A DNA stretch of 64,000 bases, taken from assembly GCA_012728295.1 (NCBI GenBank), contig JAAYFJ010000055.1, positions 1-64,000 on the forward strand. Reading direction: 5' to 3'. A program made the translations under genes and the position numbers. The stretch is from Tissierellia bacterium. GTDB lineage: Bacteria; Bacillota; Clostridia; Tissierellales; Peptoniphilaceae. This document shows, piece by piece, positions 7,781 through 16,595 of the stretch; the first letter of the stretch is position 1, and each line of letters starts with the position of its first letter. Under the pieces are notes generated by a model, which made no database searches, was not told the DNA's origin, and saw nothing but the letters and a program-made list of their open reading frames with translations.

Positions 7781-8717
7781 CAGCCCCTTTCATTGTATTT
7801 TCAGTTGTCAGCTGCAGCTTAACGGTATGAATATTATCCTTTACGGAGTGCACATCCTCAGCAATGTAATACTTGCCTTTTGCGTTAACACCTTTTACAT
7901 TAACAGAATATCCTGTTTTATAAGCCCAATCACCAAAGCATTCAACATTAATATCAGTTCTTGCACCTTTAAGGATTCCTTGTGTATCTTCCACTTCCCC
8001 ACGAATTATCTTTTGTACTAATCCAAAAGCTTCTTGATCTCCTGAATTTTCATTGCCTTCTTTTTTCTCATCATTTTCTTTATCCCTAATAACTTTAGTC
8101 TTATTAATCATGTTATCAATCGATTCTTCAAAAGATAACCCAACTAATGTCCCCGGCAAATCCTGAACCCTATATTCTAACAAAGCTCCAACTGTTTGAC
8201 CTTTTTCTACAACGTGAATCGCACCGTTTTCAACCACCATATGGTAGACCTTCTTATTCTTTCTAGAAGCCTTTGCATATGCCCCCATAATTATGTCATA
8301 GGCGGTTTGATTACGACCGTTAATAGTTACAACCTCTCCAGGCTCCAAGCGCCCAACAGGCAAACCTAACTCTCCTAAAACAGAAGAGGCTATATCAGAA
8401 CAGCTTTGATTTTCAAATACCGCCTTTTCTGGTTCACTTTTAGCCACGTAAATAGACATGTCATAAGCTGTGATTCTTTGTTCTGCCTTATTATCATCCA
8501 TATCACGAAACCACACAATTCCAGAGAACTGTGTGGCTCCTTTATCTATGACTAATATTGTTGAACCCAATTTAATATCCACAGAAGGCAAATAATAATC
8601 AGCCTTTGGTCTTATCACATTTAGCTCTAAAGTTCTCGCTACCTGTGAAGTAGATCCTCTAATAGAAAGGTTTCCGCATATTTCTGTAATATCCTTGCCC
8701 ATAGCTATAACTTTCAT
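7767..8717 (-). CDS. Baseplate hub protein XkdQ-like (YqbQ / gpD family)
   Basis: The 316-residue protein matches the XkdQ/YqbQ tail hub: a GATQFSGIVW motif in the N-terminal barrel, the YDMSIYVAKSEPEKAVFENQSCSDIA segment (related to late control gene D proteins and gp27), and a C-terminal beta barrel ending in HTVKLQLT. It forms the central hub ring below the tail tube. The gene is fused in register with the XkdP-like gene upstream (one-base overlap) and XkdR-like gene downstream. Confidence 0.8.
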   Translation of the reverse strand: MKVIAMGKDITEICGNLSIRGSTSQVARTLELNVIRPKADYYLPSVDIKLGSTILVIDKGATQFSGIVWFRDMDDNKAEQRITAYDMSIYVAKSEPEKAVFENQSCSDIASSVLGELGLPVGRLEPGEVVTINGRNQTAYDIIMGAYAKASRKNKKVYHMVVENGAIHVVEKGQTVGALLEYRVQDLPGTLVGLSFEESIDNMINKTKVIRDKENDEKKEGNENSGDQEAFGLVQKIIRGEVEDTQGILKGARTDINVECFGDWAYKTGYSVNVKGVNAKGKYYIAEDVHSVKDNIHTVKLQLTTENTMKGADGND

Positions 8718-9205
8718 TAGGCCACCTCATCTCTAGGTCTATTTCTAAGACCCGTATTTGGACTAATGGCCCTCCGACTGTTACAACACCCGGCATTAGC
8801 AAACCTATATTCTTCCAACTCTAATGTAAAATACAAATCTCCACTGCCATCCATTTCTTTCTTCTCGGCCCTGAAAGATTCAATAGCCATGGCTAAGTTA
8901 ATATCAGTTCCCACTATTACTACTCTTAGAGGCTTTTTAGATGTCCTCCAGTTCTCAATCATAGCATGACAAGCCCAAGGGTCAGGATGAGAATTAGATA
9001 GCAGAAATGGATATTTATGATTAGGGAAAAAGCTATTAATCGTCAGCTTTCTAAGTTTAGTCCCACCAATAGCCTTTAAGTCTCCTATCTCTAAAGTCGT
9101 AAAGTTATAGGTGTTTTGTCCACACTCTGTCTGAAATGCCTGTAACGGAACTGGTAATTCCAATACTTGTGCGCGGTTACAAAAGCTTAATATACACTGT
9201 TGCAT
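8717..9205 (-). CDS. Tail protein XkdP-like without LysM domain
   Basis: A 162-residue protein between tape measure and hub, the XkdP place. The segment LRKLTINSFFPNHKYPFLLSN with a following PxxW and a C-terminal DLYFTLELEEYRF matches the N-terminal domain of XkdP/YqbP. The C-terminal LysM that many homologues carry is absent; instead there is a short arginine-rich tail with CCNSRRAISPNTGLRNRPRDE. It is likely a tail-end or hub-linked structural protein. Confidence 0.7.
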   Translation of the reverse strand: MQQCILSFCNRAQVLELPVPLQAFQTECGQNTYNFTTLEIGDLKAIGGTKLRKLTINSFFPNHKYPFLLSNSHPDPWACHAMIENWRTSKKPLRVVIVGTDINLAMAIESFRAEKKEMDGSGDLYFTLELEEYRFANAGCCNSRRAISPNTGLRNRPRDEVA

Positions 9206-9217
9206 TTTCTCACCCCC

Positions 9218-11155
9218 TTAAGCAATATTTGGAATCAATCGTTTTATTCTTCTTTCCACTTCATCACCGGTTTCTTTAGCATCTTTACCGGTAATATTAA
9301 TAACCAAATGATTATTAACAGTAGAGTTGCTTTCATTGTTCTGATTCTGATTCAATATCTTTCTAGACTCTCCTGCAGGGAATATTCTAGCACCTCTAGG
9401 AAGGTTAATAAGCTCAGGTCCTCGTTCGTTTATTGCTGTCCAACCACCAGAAAAATAGTCTGTTCCTGTAGCATTTTTTGTGTATTGAGCCATTCCACCT
9501 GGTACCAATCCTCCATTAGGATTACCTCCACCACCTAACCCACTAAAGAAGCTTATTACACTGCTAACCGCTCCTTTTAATGCGTTAAACTTATCAATAA
9601 CCCAATCCACCGCCGATTTTAAGCCATTGAACACAGAAGTTACCGCCCCACCTATCAACTCTGCAATTTTACTAAAAGCGGGTTCTACATAATCATTGAT
9701 AATTCCACCTATAAAATCAAACGCTGGAACTACATAGTCAGAAATAACCCCCGAAATCCAATTAAACGCTGGCACTACGACACTATTTATTACAGTCCCA
9801 ATAAATCTAAATACCGGAGCCAATACTCCTGAAGCCACAGAACTTACTAACTTAAGCACTGAGCCAAATAAAGGAATTACAGCCCCAGCAAGGTTAGACA
9901 ACGGACCTAATAACGGCTGTACTGCAGTTTTAAGCGCATTGAAAACAGAACTGACACCCTCGCCCAAAGGTTCTATAGCTGTAACTACTTTATCAAACAC
10001 TTCAGGAATAGCCGTTCCTATTTTCTCACTTATAGGAATCAACTTAGATAGTGAAGGTTTCAGCCTATCCAACATCTTCAATCCGGCATCCGATATTCCG
10101 GACTTAACATTACCCATTACAGTTGAAAATTTCCCTGCGCCTGATTCTGCTAGTTTACCGGCTCCACCTTCAAACTTACCTAATAGTGTGTCTCCTTTGT
10201 TGTCCTTCATATTAAACAAGTCACCGCCAGCAGCGTCAAAGTCTTCTTTTGAACCCTTAAAACCAAATTCCTTTAAGCGCTCCATCTCGCCCATGTCAGC
10301 GTCTGCAAGCGCTTCCATTGCATCAGAAATGGTTTTCCCTGGTGTTAATGCTGCCATATCCTCTGCCAGTTTTACCATTTGCATGCCCCGGTCAGTATCT
10401 CCGCCTGTAATCTGAACAGCTCTTGTTCCTGCAGCAATAACTTCACCAGTCTCAAACGGCGTTAGGTTAGCTTCTTTTCTCAATGCAGAAAGATACTCTT
10501 CTGATTTAGCTTCATCTCCACCTAAAAAGTGGCCCATGGAGATCTTTTGTTTTTCAAGTTCAGAGCCTGCATTCCAAAGAGCTCTACCTCCAACTATACC
10601 AGCACCAACTGCAGCAGCTCCTGCAGCAGCTAATCCAATTACCGTTGTTTTAGCCAATCCTGCAAGTTTTCCGCCAATCGACTGTAAGGACCTCATTACT
10701 TCGCCTTTACCCTGTAAAGATAAACTCACATGATGTTTTTTCCCTGTTATTTTAGACAATTCTCTACTCAGTTTACGAGCATCTTGCTGTGCTTTGATGA
10801 ATCCAAGCACATTCATCTTGATGTTTTTCCCCTGTTCTTTCACTGATTTCAACTTACTCTTTAGCCTATCTACTGCAGATGTAGTTGCTGAAACTTTAAC
10901 TTTATAGTCTTTCCCTGTTGTTTTTCTAATCTCTGATTGCAGTTTTTGTAACTTAGAACGCACCTTATCATCTTTAACATCTTTTATCTTAACTTCATAC
11001 GTCTTTCCAAAGGCTTTGTCCATGGCTGACTTAAATACATTCGCTCGCTTCTCAACTGTTTTTAGTCCACTACCTAGACCATCCAAAGAGGATTTAACCT
11101 TATTGGCTGTAGAAGTATAATTATCTTTTAACTTAATTTCTGAAAGGATTCCCAT
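9218..11155 (-). CDS. Tail tape measure protein
   Basis: A 645-residue protein in the tape measure position, before the hub genes and after the tail chaperone. Residues 1-160 are helical and basic with repeated KxxxxxxK patterns and coiled-coil character. A glycine/alanine-rich hydrophobic stretch follows at about 160-190 (LAGLAKTTVIGLAAAGAAAVGAGIV), and more hydrophobic repeats with VVPAFNWISGVISDYVVPAF occur at about 460-540. The C-terminal part carries GTDYFSGGWTAINERGPEL, the conserved phage tape-measure tail motif. It sets tail length and passes through the membrane during DNA entry. It is short for a tape measure, predicting a short contractile tail. Confidence 0.9.
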   Translation of the reverse strand: MGILSEIKLKDNYTSTANKVKSSLDGLGSGLKTVEKRANVFKSAMDKAFGKTYEVKIKDVKDDKVRSKLQKLQSEIRKTTGKDYKVKVSATTSAVDRLKSKLKSVKEQGKNIKMNVLGFIKAQQDARKLSRELSKITGKKHHVSLSLQGKGEVMRSLQSIGGKLAGLAKTTVIGLAAAGAAAVGAGIVGGRALWNAGSELEKQKISMGHFLGGDEAKSEEYLSALRKEANLTPFETGEVIAAGTRAVQITGGDTDRGMQMVKLAEDMAALTPGKTISDAMEALADADMGEMERLKEFGFKGSKEDFDAAGGDLFNMKDNKGDTLLGKFEGGAGKLAESGAGKFSTVMGNVKSGISDAGLKMLDRLKPSLSKLIPISEKIGTAIPEVFDKVVTAIEPLGEGVSSVFNALKTAVQPLLGPLSNLAGAVIPLFGSVLKLVSSVASGVLAPVFRFIGTVINSVVVPAFNWISGVISDYVVPAFDFIGGIINDYVEPAFSKIAELIGGAVTSVFNGLKSAVDWVIDKFNALKGAVSSVISFFSGLGGGGNPNGGLVPGGMAQYTKNATGTDYFSGGWTAINERGPELINLPRGARIFPAGESRKILNQNQNNESNSTVNNHLVINITGKDAKETGDEVERRIKRLIPNIA

Positions 11156-11671
11156 TTCTCACCTCTCTTTCTGCATCTATCATTCCTAAACACAATATTT
11201 TTTCATATGGGCTTAAATTTAGGGCATACTCAAATGTATGCCCTGCCTTTACCAGGTAACTGATGATTTCAAATTCCCCATCGTTACCTAATATTCGTTT
11301 TTTATTTCTTCAACCACCTTTGCAGCATCTTCTTTATATCCACAAGCTTCTGTCAGTAATTTAGCGGTTCTTTGTATCTCTCCAGGTAAAAATATCTTAT
11401 CTACAATATCAAATGGTTCCGAACATTCATAGGTTTCTTGAAGTTCCTTATCCCTTAAATTTGGTTCTTCACAGCAAGTATAGATAAGATACTGGTCTTC
11501 ATGTCCACCACCTTTAAAAGACGTAGAATCTATAACATCAGACATATCCGGTGTTCTAAATTTAAAGGTGCCCAAATCCTGAATGGAAATGTGCACCGGT
11601 TTAGTCTTTTTCTTCTGTATTAAAATTTTCTTTTCAATAAGCGTTTTAGCATTGATTAAAGCATTCTGCAT
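11133..11671 (-). CDS. Tail assembly chaperone, -1 frameshift product (G-T type)
   Basis: The reading frame just after the chaperone stop codon is open in the -1 frame and encodes about 55 residues after the shift, ending inside the tape measure gene at 11133. The extension (EIISYLVKAGHTFEYALNL then EKILCLGM) has the size and hydrophobic-helix character of the T part in lambda-type G-GT chaperones. The shift site is a canonical X-XXY-YYZ heptamer, A-AAA-AAC, at 11303-11297 in the correct phase, three codons before the stop. The longer product would bind the tape measure while the tube assembles. Confidence 0.75.
11288..11671 (-). CDS. Tail assembly chaperone, unshifted product (XkdN-like)
   Basis: A 127-residue protein lying between the tail tube gene and the tape measure gene, where PBSX has XkdN. 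The protein is mixed and acidic, with a lysine-rich N-terminus (KKILIQKKKTKP) and a C-terminal helix (KLLTEACGYKEDAAKVVEEIKNEY). It would be the G-like chaperone made when ribosomes do not shift frame. No catalytic motifs are present. Confidence 0.8.
   Translation of the reverse strand: MQNALINAKTLIEKKILIQKKKTKPVHISIQDLGTFKFRTPDMSDVIDSTSFKGGGHEDQYLIYTCCEEPNLRDKELQETYECSEPFDIVDKIFLPGEIQRTAKLLTEACGYKEDAAKVVEEIKNEY
11297..11303 (-). promoter_or_regulatory. Programmed -1 ribosomal frameshift site A-AAA-AAC
   Basis: The heptamer AAAAAAC is in the phase A|AAA|AAC of the chaperone frame, a classic slippery site with two tRNAs able to re-pair. The -1 frame downstream is open for 50+ codons while the 0 frame stops after GAA TAT TAG. 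I did not identify a clear downstream pseudoknot by eye. Confidence 0.8.
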
Positions 11672-12111
11672 TAGTAAATCCCCTCCGCAATATCTGAATC
11701 AGTTGGTGTAAATCCAAACTCAAATTCTCTTCCAACAATCTCCGGTTTAGTGAATCCAGCAACCTGAAATTTATTAAACCATACGTTACCAAGGTTTACC
11801 CTCTCCCTTTGTCCACCTACGGCATCCGGGTCATTAAGAGCTAAAGATAACACACTTCTTGGATCATGTCCTTTCTTATATGCATCTAATAATTTTTTAA
11901 CACCTCTTGTGTAAACGTGCTGAACCTTAAAAGAACCAGACCCTTTAAGCCCAGTCATCTTAGAATCTACGTCTATACCTACCATTACATCCCCACGCTC
12001 TACCTCAATATCAGCAGAGCACTCTTCTACTTCAAATACCGCCTCACCGTCCCAGTGTAATGTTCCCCATGCTCCGGCTATACGTCTCATTCCTTTATTC
12101 TCATTAGACAT
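11671..12111 (-). CDS. Tail tube protein XkdM-like
   Basis: A 146-residue protein directly after the sheath gene. It begins with RRIAGAWGTLHWDGEAVFEVEE, contains KMTGLKGSGSFKVQHVYTRG and ends with EFEFGFTPTDSDI; these are the conserved features of XkdM/DUF2001 core tail tube proteins. It polymerises into the inner tube that is driven through the envelope when the sheath contracts. Length is typical. Confidence 0.9.
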   Translation of the reverse strand: MSNENKGMRRIAGAWGTLHWDGEAVFEVEECSADIEVERGDVMVGIDVDSKMTGLKGSGSFKVQHVYTRGVKKLLDAYKKGHDPRSVLSLALNDPDAVGGQRERVNLGNVWFNKFQVAGFTKPEIVGREFEFGFTPTDSDIAEGIY

Positions 12112-12122
12112 TTACTCACCTC

Positions 12123-13202
12123 CTATTGATTTCTAAAACGAATCTTCAGATCTTCCATTGCGTCTAATAAACTTACAGTTCCCTCTAAGAACACATTAGA
12201 TCCTGTATTGTAAGTCTTAATCTCCATGGCTGTCATTTTCTCAACATCTTGTCCTCTTTTAATGGCATACTTCCTGTTTTCAACCATATCAATGTCAACT
12301 CTGCTGTTGCCTGCTTTTTCTAATATGGTGTCTTGTAACTCCAAGAAATACACTTGATTTATTAGTGCAATAAATTGCTGCTTATTCTCGTATTTATTGA
12401 GAATTTTACCAACATAGAAGTTGTTAAACGTCTCTGATATATCGTCTTTAATCAGATGCATAGCTTCAACAATTCTAATCTTACTAAAGTCTTCACCCTT
12501 ATCTTCATGACAGGTAGTAAGCGAGTTAACACCTCTAGCAATCTTGTATTTCTCTCCGTCATATGTTAGAAACAGTTTCCCTGCATTTACTGCAGCATCT
12601 TCATCATCCACAAAATCTAGGCTAGCATATGAAATCTTTGGCCATGTAAAAAAAGTAAAGGATCTGGTTAAAGGCAAAGCTGCTAGTTGAGATGCAATCA
12701 AAGCTGTAAACTCTAGCCCAGTATAATCAACTTTGTCATAGACCACCTTAGTGGTAGCAAAATTAATGATATTCTCATCATCTGCAACCTCTTCAAACCC
12801 CACATACTTTATAGTTTTATCTTTTTTCTTCACTATATCTTTATGCCAAGATAAAACCGTCTTAATATCTGTAGCCTCCAAATTTGGTGTTGCATAATAA
12901 TTAAATTTCTGAAGAACTAAATCTTTTAATAAGTTGGCAAGTGTTCTATTTGTCCCGTCATAAGTTTCCACCAACAATAAATTAGGACTTGCCTCAAAAG
13001 CTAAATCAACGTATTTTTTAACCTCTTCTGAAAAATCATCTTCTTCAACATCAACCAACGAAGCAAATCTAAAACTATTTTTAGGCTTCTCTGCAGTTTC
13101 TTTTAAAATTAGCAACACAATCCCTCTCTCACTTCTTTGTATTGCTGTTAATCCCATAGATTCAAATTCAATCTGAATCTTAGGCATACCGATTGTAGGC
13201 AT
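12123..13202 (-). CDS. Contractile tail sheath protein (XkdK family)
   Basis: A 359-residue sheath subunit. The N-terminal MPKIQIEFESMGLTAIQRSERGIV segment and the C-terminal KTYNTGSNVFLEGTVSLLDAMEDLKIRF strand-helix pattern match PBSX XkdK-type sheaths; the C-terminal part carries the extended-arm donor strands. At 359 residues it is shorter than Bacillus XkdK but similar to clostridial phage and diffocin sheaths. It proves a contractile tail. The neighbours (tube, chaperone, terminator) are in conserved order. Confidence 0.9.
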   Translation of the reverse strand: MPTIGMPKIQIEFESMGLTAIQRSERGIVLLILKETAEKPKNSFRFASLVDVEEDDFSEEVKKYVDLAFEASPNLLLVETYDGTNRTLANLLKDLVLQKFNYYATPNLEATDIKTVLSWHKDIVKKKDKTIKYVGFEEVADDENIINFATTKVVYDKVDYTGLEFTALIASQLAALPLTRSFTFFTWPKISYASLDFVDDEDAAVNAGKLFLTYDGEKYKIARGVNSLTTCHEDKGEDFSKIRIVEAMHLIKDDISETFNNFYVGKILNKYENKQQFIALINQVYFLELQDTILEKAGNSRVDIDMVENRKYAIKRGQDVEKMTAMEIKTYNTGSNVFLEGTVSLLDAMEDLKIRFRNQ

Positions 13203-13215
13203 TTAATCACCCTTT

Positions 13216-13752
13216 CTATTCAATCTCTAAGTGAACAAACATCTCTTCCATATATTCTAATTTGCTGGAAATAACTCCATCCACATTTTCAGTTTCTCTC
13301 TCGTCAATAATGTTTTCTATATTTGTGTCTCCCTGGTCAAACTCAGCTTCGTTGCCACCAGAAGTTGGTACTAACGGTTTATACTCTTCCCAAAAATCAA
13401 AACGTATTACAAAATGCATGTCCTGGTCTATTAATTTAGTTTCAGGCTCTTCAAATACGTGTAAAAATCTGTCTTTAACTTTAAGTCCAATGCTGAATGC
13501 TTGAGACAGCTTTTCTGCCACTACCATCGCCTCTTTTACGCTATCATCTTTAGAAAAGAAAATAATCTCAATATCCACCTTCTTTTCAATGATATTTGCT
13601 GAAAACTTAGGTGTATTATACGAGATAAGCTCAACTGTTAGAGCTGGAGTCTGGAGGTTTCTTATTCTTTCCATATGAATTTTCTTTATGCCTGGAAACA
13701 TTACACGCAGATAATCTGAAATGGAATCAAATATATCTTGTAAACTAATCAC
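13216..13752 (-). CDS. Tail terminator-like protein (DUF6838 / XkdJ-position)
   Basis: A 178-residue protein between the gp10-like gene and the sheath. An N-terminal ISLQDIFDSISDYLRVMFPG helix and beta strands TPALTVELISYNTPKFSANIIEKKVDIEIIFFS match the pattern of tail terminator/tube-completion proteins of Firmicutes phages. A charged C-terminal extension with repeated DE residues follows. It would cap the tube at the head end. The family assignment is from position and strand pattern. Confidence 0.65.
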   Translation of the reverse strand: MISLQDIFDSISDYLRVMFPGIKKIHMERIRNLQTPALTVELISYNTPKFSANIIEKKVDIEIIFFSKDDSVKEAMVVAEKLSQAFSIGLKVKDRFLHVFEEPETKLIDQDMHFVIRFDFWEEYKPLVPTSGGNEAEFDQGDTNIENIIDERETENVDGVISSKLEYMEEMFVHLEIE

Positions 13753-14164
13753 TTAACCTCGCCTCCGCTCTACTAATAGCTTCTCTTATAATTTTAGGCA
13801 TCTTAGCCTTAGCTGCTTGCCTTCCTTTTCTGAAAGTGTATTGACCTTTAACATATGATTTTTTTAGCCTTTTCCCTAGCACTGGAACGAATCTACCCGG
13901 TTGTTGCCTATGTCCATATTCATAGTGTTCTGCATAATCTAAGTTATTAGACACAGTTGCTACAAATTCAGAGCCGTGTTTTTCTGTACCTTCAAAATTA
14001 GTTGATCTTGCCAAATCCCCGGACACACGGTGGATATTGTTTCTGACATCATCTCTCCACTCCATCCCCATTTCATTCATGCCTATAGTAATTTCTTCAT
14101 CAAAGACTTTTCCAAGGCTTGCAATCTTTTCCATTTCCTCTTTTAGGCCCGTTGTCTTAATCAT
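13745..14164 (-). CDS. HK97 gp10-like head-tail protein (XkdI position)
   Basis: A 139-residue protein with the typical gp10/HK97 layout: an N-terminal helical part, the WRDDVRNNIHRVSGDLARSTNFE segment, YAEHYEYGHRQQPGRFVPVLGKRLK and a basic C-terminus. The Y-x-E-Y/F-G-x-R-x-x-P-G-R-F-x-P-V motif is diagnostic of the HK97-gp10_like group. It works in head-tail joining. Overlaps of a few bases with both neighbours show co-translation. Confidence 0.85.
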   Translation of the reverse strand: MIKTTGLKEEMEKIASLGKVFDEEITIGMNEMGMEWRDDVRNNIHRVSGDLARSTNFEGTEKHGSEFVATVSNNLDYAEHYEYGHRQQPGRFVPVLGKRLKKSYVKGQYTFRKGRQAAKAKMPKIIREAISRAEARLSD

Positions 14165-14505
14165 GCCTTGTCACTCCTAATTAGAGGAACTTCTATATGT
14201 GACTCATAAACTGCACCCTCTCCGGCAATAAAGAAGTATTCCCTTCCATAAACATCCGCTACAATATCATCTCCGGGCAAAATTACAACATCCGGCATAG
14301 CAAACAACACCGCAGTATAGTTAACACTTTGAACGGTATCTGTTAATCCCTCGGTAGATCCTTGGGTAAAAGATACAGCACATTTTAAACTGTCATATAC
14401 GGTCTCTAGCTCATAATCATCAAATTTCCCTTTTCTGGCCACTTGATTCCTTACTACAGTAGCTGTGTGATAATACGTAGTTGCTAATATATCTGCATCT
14501 GTCAT
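14161..14505 (-). CDS. Head-tail stopper/adaptor (XkdH-like)
   Basis: A 114-residue protein starting with an adenine-rich overlap to the upstream connector gene. The pattern of a mostly beta protein with YYHTATVVRNQVARKG at the N-terminus and YGREYFFIAGEGAVYESHIEVPLI at the C-terminus matches minor structural proteins in the XkdH/gp16-stopper position. It probably closes the connector after DNA packaging. The family call depends mainly on position. Confidence 0.6.
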   Translation of the reverse strand: MTDADILATTYYHTATVVRNQVARKGKFDDYELETVYDSLKCAVSFTQGSTEGLTDTVQSVNYTAVLFAMPDVVILPGDDIVADVYGREYFFIAGEGAVYESHIEVPLIRSDKA

Positions 14506-14843
14506 CTCGTCACCAGCTTTCTAAAATTGAACAGCTGTCTTTTATAATCCCTAATTACATCATCTATTGTTGTGGTGGTGCTACCTGAAGGACCTCCATA
14601 AGTAATCTGAGTATCCCCGCGTTTGATACTTTGGATTTTACCGTTTTGTCCTTCATTAATAGTTTTTAAGGCGTAGCTTGCCACCATTTCAATTATAATA
14701 AGCTCTAATCCTTCTGGAATATCATCTCTATGACAATAGTTTTTAACCTTTTGCTCTATTAATTCAAAATAGAAATTTAAAAGGTCATCACTTACCTCTT
14801 GGCCCTTTAGCAGCAGCTTTGCCTTTTGTAGCTTCTTCTCCAT
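14502..14843 (-). CDS. Head-tail connector protein (gp6/YqbG-like)
   Basis: The frame extends upstream to 14954, but that part overlaps the YqbF-like gene and reads like shifted lysine/glutamate codons. The ATG at 14843 is the best start available and still overlaps the upstream gene by 56 bases with no good ribosome binding site. The protein from there has about 113 residues. The core EQKVKNYCHRDDIPEGLELIIIEMVA is the family's signature for phage gp6-like connectors, followed by KRGDTQITYGGPSG and a C-terminal helix. It forms the ring below the portal. Function confident, start uncertain. Confidence 0.7.
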   Translation of the reverse strand: MEKKLQKAKLLLKGQEVSDDLLNFYFELIEQKVKNYCHRDDIPEGLELIIIEMVASYALKTINEGQNGKIQSIKRGDTQITYGGPSGSTTTTIDDVIRDYKRQLFNFRKLVTR

Positions 14844-15069
14844 TACCATCACCACCAGGTTCTTCCGTTTCTGTAGAAACATCTCCTTCAGGTTCTTCTG
14901 TTTCTGGCGGAGTATCTTCCGAACCTTCAATCTCTTCAAGCCATTCCCCACCATTTACTAGAATCTCTTTGAAGCGTTCCTCGGAGACATCAAAGACATC
15001 TCCGATTTCACGTAATACACTTTCTTTTAAATCGAAAAACTCAATTAAAGCTTTAACTTTCATTTTCAA
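14788..15069 (-). CDS. YqbF-like phage head-region protein
   Basis: A 93-residue protein with an N-terminal FEEDxG-like domain (MKMKVKALIEFFDLKESVLREIGDVFDVSEERFKEI) that fits the YqbF N-terminal family in PBSX/skin-type elements. The second half is low complexity with glutamate/threonine/proline repeats (PPETEEPEGD, TETEEPGGD) and a basic end. It sits directly after the capsid gene. A role in head decoration or completion is possible but not proven. Confidence 0.6.
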   Translation of the reverse strand: MKMKVKALIEFFDLKESVLREIGDVFDVSEERFKEILVNGGEWLEEIEGSEDTPPETEEPEGDVSTETEEPGGDGNGEEATKGKAAAKGPRGK

Positions 15070-15080
15070 CCTCCCATGCT

Positions 15081-15950
15081 CTATGCTGCAGGTGTTAACT
15101 TAGCCTTTAAAATAGCATTTTTGTTCTTGTCAGGAATGTACTTACCATATTTCGCAGCACCTTGGATTGCCACTCCTGCAAAATCCTCACTATCTAAAAT
15201 TCTGTAAACTTCAATACCAACTCCAACTACTCCAACATTGTCAGCAGCAAACATAACCTGCTCTCCAGTCTGGAAATATTCGCTTGCCAACTCTTCAAGG
15301 ATAAATCCTTTGAACTTCCTAATCTCTTGTTCCTCTACATTTGCAGTAGATTGTTTTGCAGTAGTAGTCAGCTTATGGTCTACCAAGAAGTTATACACAT
15401 CAGCATTTACATATGCCACCCAACCAATATCCTTAGAAACTTTATTATCAACAAATTTCTTATGCGCTTCTGCAAATAACTTTGAAATTCCATCTTCTGT
15501 CATTTGTCCAGTTAGTGTTTTAGAAGCATTGTCTGAAATCGCTTTTCCCAACAATCCGTTAAGATGCTCTACCCATGCCTCTGCATGCAATGGAGTTCTT
15601 TCCTGAATCACTTGGTCAGCGTTGTCATTAACTGTAAAGTTGTCAACTCCCTCGTGAATTGCCAATGGCTTTTCATATGGTACTTGTTTGTCTACCGATT
15701 TGATTTCTTTACGATTTCCAAATCTGCTAGATCCACCAGTTCCTGTGCCAAAACCTACATTTTCACCCATATCATAATCTTGAATGGTTACATCTGTTTC
15801 TGAAATCTTTAATTCTAAATAGGTGTCCTTGTTGGTAATTCCGTCTTTAACCTGTAACGCTCCACCAAATGTTCTTAAGAAATGTTGTCTTGTCTTAAAT
15901 ACGTTTTGTAATAGCCCACCAAATTCTTTTGTAAATACTTTAATTGCCAT
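15081..15950 (-). CDS. Major capsid protein
   Basis: A 289-residue protein downstream of the scaffold gene. It has the conserved start MAIKVFTKEFGGLLQNVFKTRQHFLRTFGGALQVKDG, a middle segment KPLAIHEGVDNFTVND and a C-terminal beta part with YGKYIPDKNKNAILKAKL. These are typical of a Firmicutes phage major capsid family with HK97-like fold. Strong ribosome binding and high-expression codons fit a structural protein. It assembles with the scaffold into procapsids; the scaffold is a separate gene here, not a delta-domain. Confidence 0.85.
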   Translation of the reverse strand: MAIKVFTKEFGGLLQNVFKTRQHFLRTFGGALQVKDGITNKDTYLELKISETDVTIQDYDMGENVGFGTGTGGSSRFGNRKEIKSVDKQVPYEKPLAIHEGVDNFTVNDNADQVIQERTPLHAEAWVEHLNGLLGKAISDNASKTLTGQMTEDGISKLFAEAHKKFVDNKVSKDIGWVAYVNADVYNFLVDHKLTTTAKQSTANVEEQEIRKFKGFILEELASEYFQTGEQVMFAADNVGVVGVGIEVYRILDSEDFAGVAIQGAAKYGKYIPDKNKNAILKAKLTPAA

Positions 15951-15965
15951 AATTATCTCTCCTTT

Positions 15966-16526
15966 TTATTTGTATTTTTCGCTTACTGTTTCCCATACAT
16001 TTTTAACTCCACCTGAAGTACCTGCCTTAGGAGGTGCGCCTTTTAACTGCTCTTTTACTGCCATTTCCAGCACCTTATCCCAAGAAGCTTTAAAGGAATT
16101 GATGTTTTTTAATGAGTTTTCTGCATCTTCTCCCATTAAAAAAGGAGCAAAGCTTTCAGCTACGCCTTGTTCCCTCAAATCTTTGCGAACTTGCAACTCT
16201 AGTCGTTCTCTTTCAAATTGCATTCTGTCGCTATCCAATTTTTCTTTTTCTTTTTTAAACTCCTCTTGCGCTCTCTCCTCTGCGCTTAACTTAGCAAGTC
16301 TAGCAGCTTCGGATTTCTCTTTTTTTAGATTAGCTTCAAATTCCTCTTGCCACTTCTCTTTTGCAGTTTTAAGCGCCTCAGTAACCCTTTTATCCGCTTC
16401 AGATTGTAGAGTCTTGTCAAACTCTTCTTGCGTATAAGTTTTACCTTCTGTAGGATTATTACTCTTAGTTACATCCTGTTTTTGCCCCTCTAAGTTATTA
16501 GCATCCCTTACAGTTGCATCACTCAT
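15966..16526 (-). CDS. Capsid scaffold protein (DUF4355 / GP20-like)
   Basis: Start ATG at 16526 is chosen over the upstream GTG at 16535 because of an AAGGAG site ahead of MSDAT. The protein has 186 residues and is highly charged and helical in the middle (residues about 40-130) with the heptad pattern of scaffold proteins, rich in E, K and R. The C-terminal tail has VKEQLKGAPPKAGTSGGVKNVWETV, a conserved scaffold ending. It guides procapsid assembly and is later removed. It is preceded by two terminator-like hairpins that separate it from the head morphogenesis gene. Confidence 0.85.
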   Translation of the reverse strand: MSDATVRDANNLEGQKQDVTKSNNPTEGKTYTQEEFDKTLQSEADKRVTEALKTAKEKWQEEFEANLKKEKSEAARLAKLSAEERAQEEFKKEKEKLDSDRMQFERERLELQVRKDLREQGVAESFAPFLMGEDAENSLKNINSFKASWDKVLEMAVKEQLKGAPPKAGTSGGVKNVWETVSEKYK

Positions 16527-16555
16527 ATTTACCACTCCTTTTTATTGTATTAAAA

Positions 16556-16581
16556 AACAACCGCCTGTAAAAGCAGTTGTT
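16556..16581 (-). terminator. Terminator-like hairpin before scaffold gene
   Basis: Inverted repeat AACAACxGC/GCxGTTGTT followed on the minus strand by a U-rich run (T6). It would stop or attenuate leftward transcription between the minor head and scaffold genes. Confidence 0.6.
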
Positions 16582-16595
16582 GATTATCTGTTACT

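Noticed and set aside
14844..14954. Upstream part of the connector frame (14844-14954)
   Set aside because: It is a shifted read of the YqbF-like gene's lysine/glutamate-rich end.
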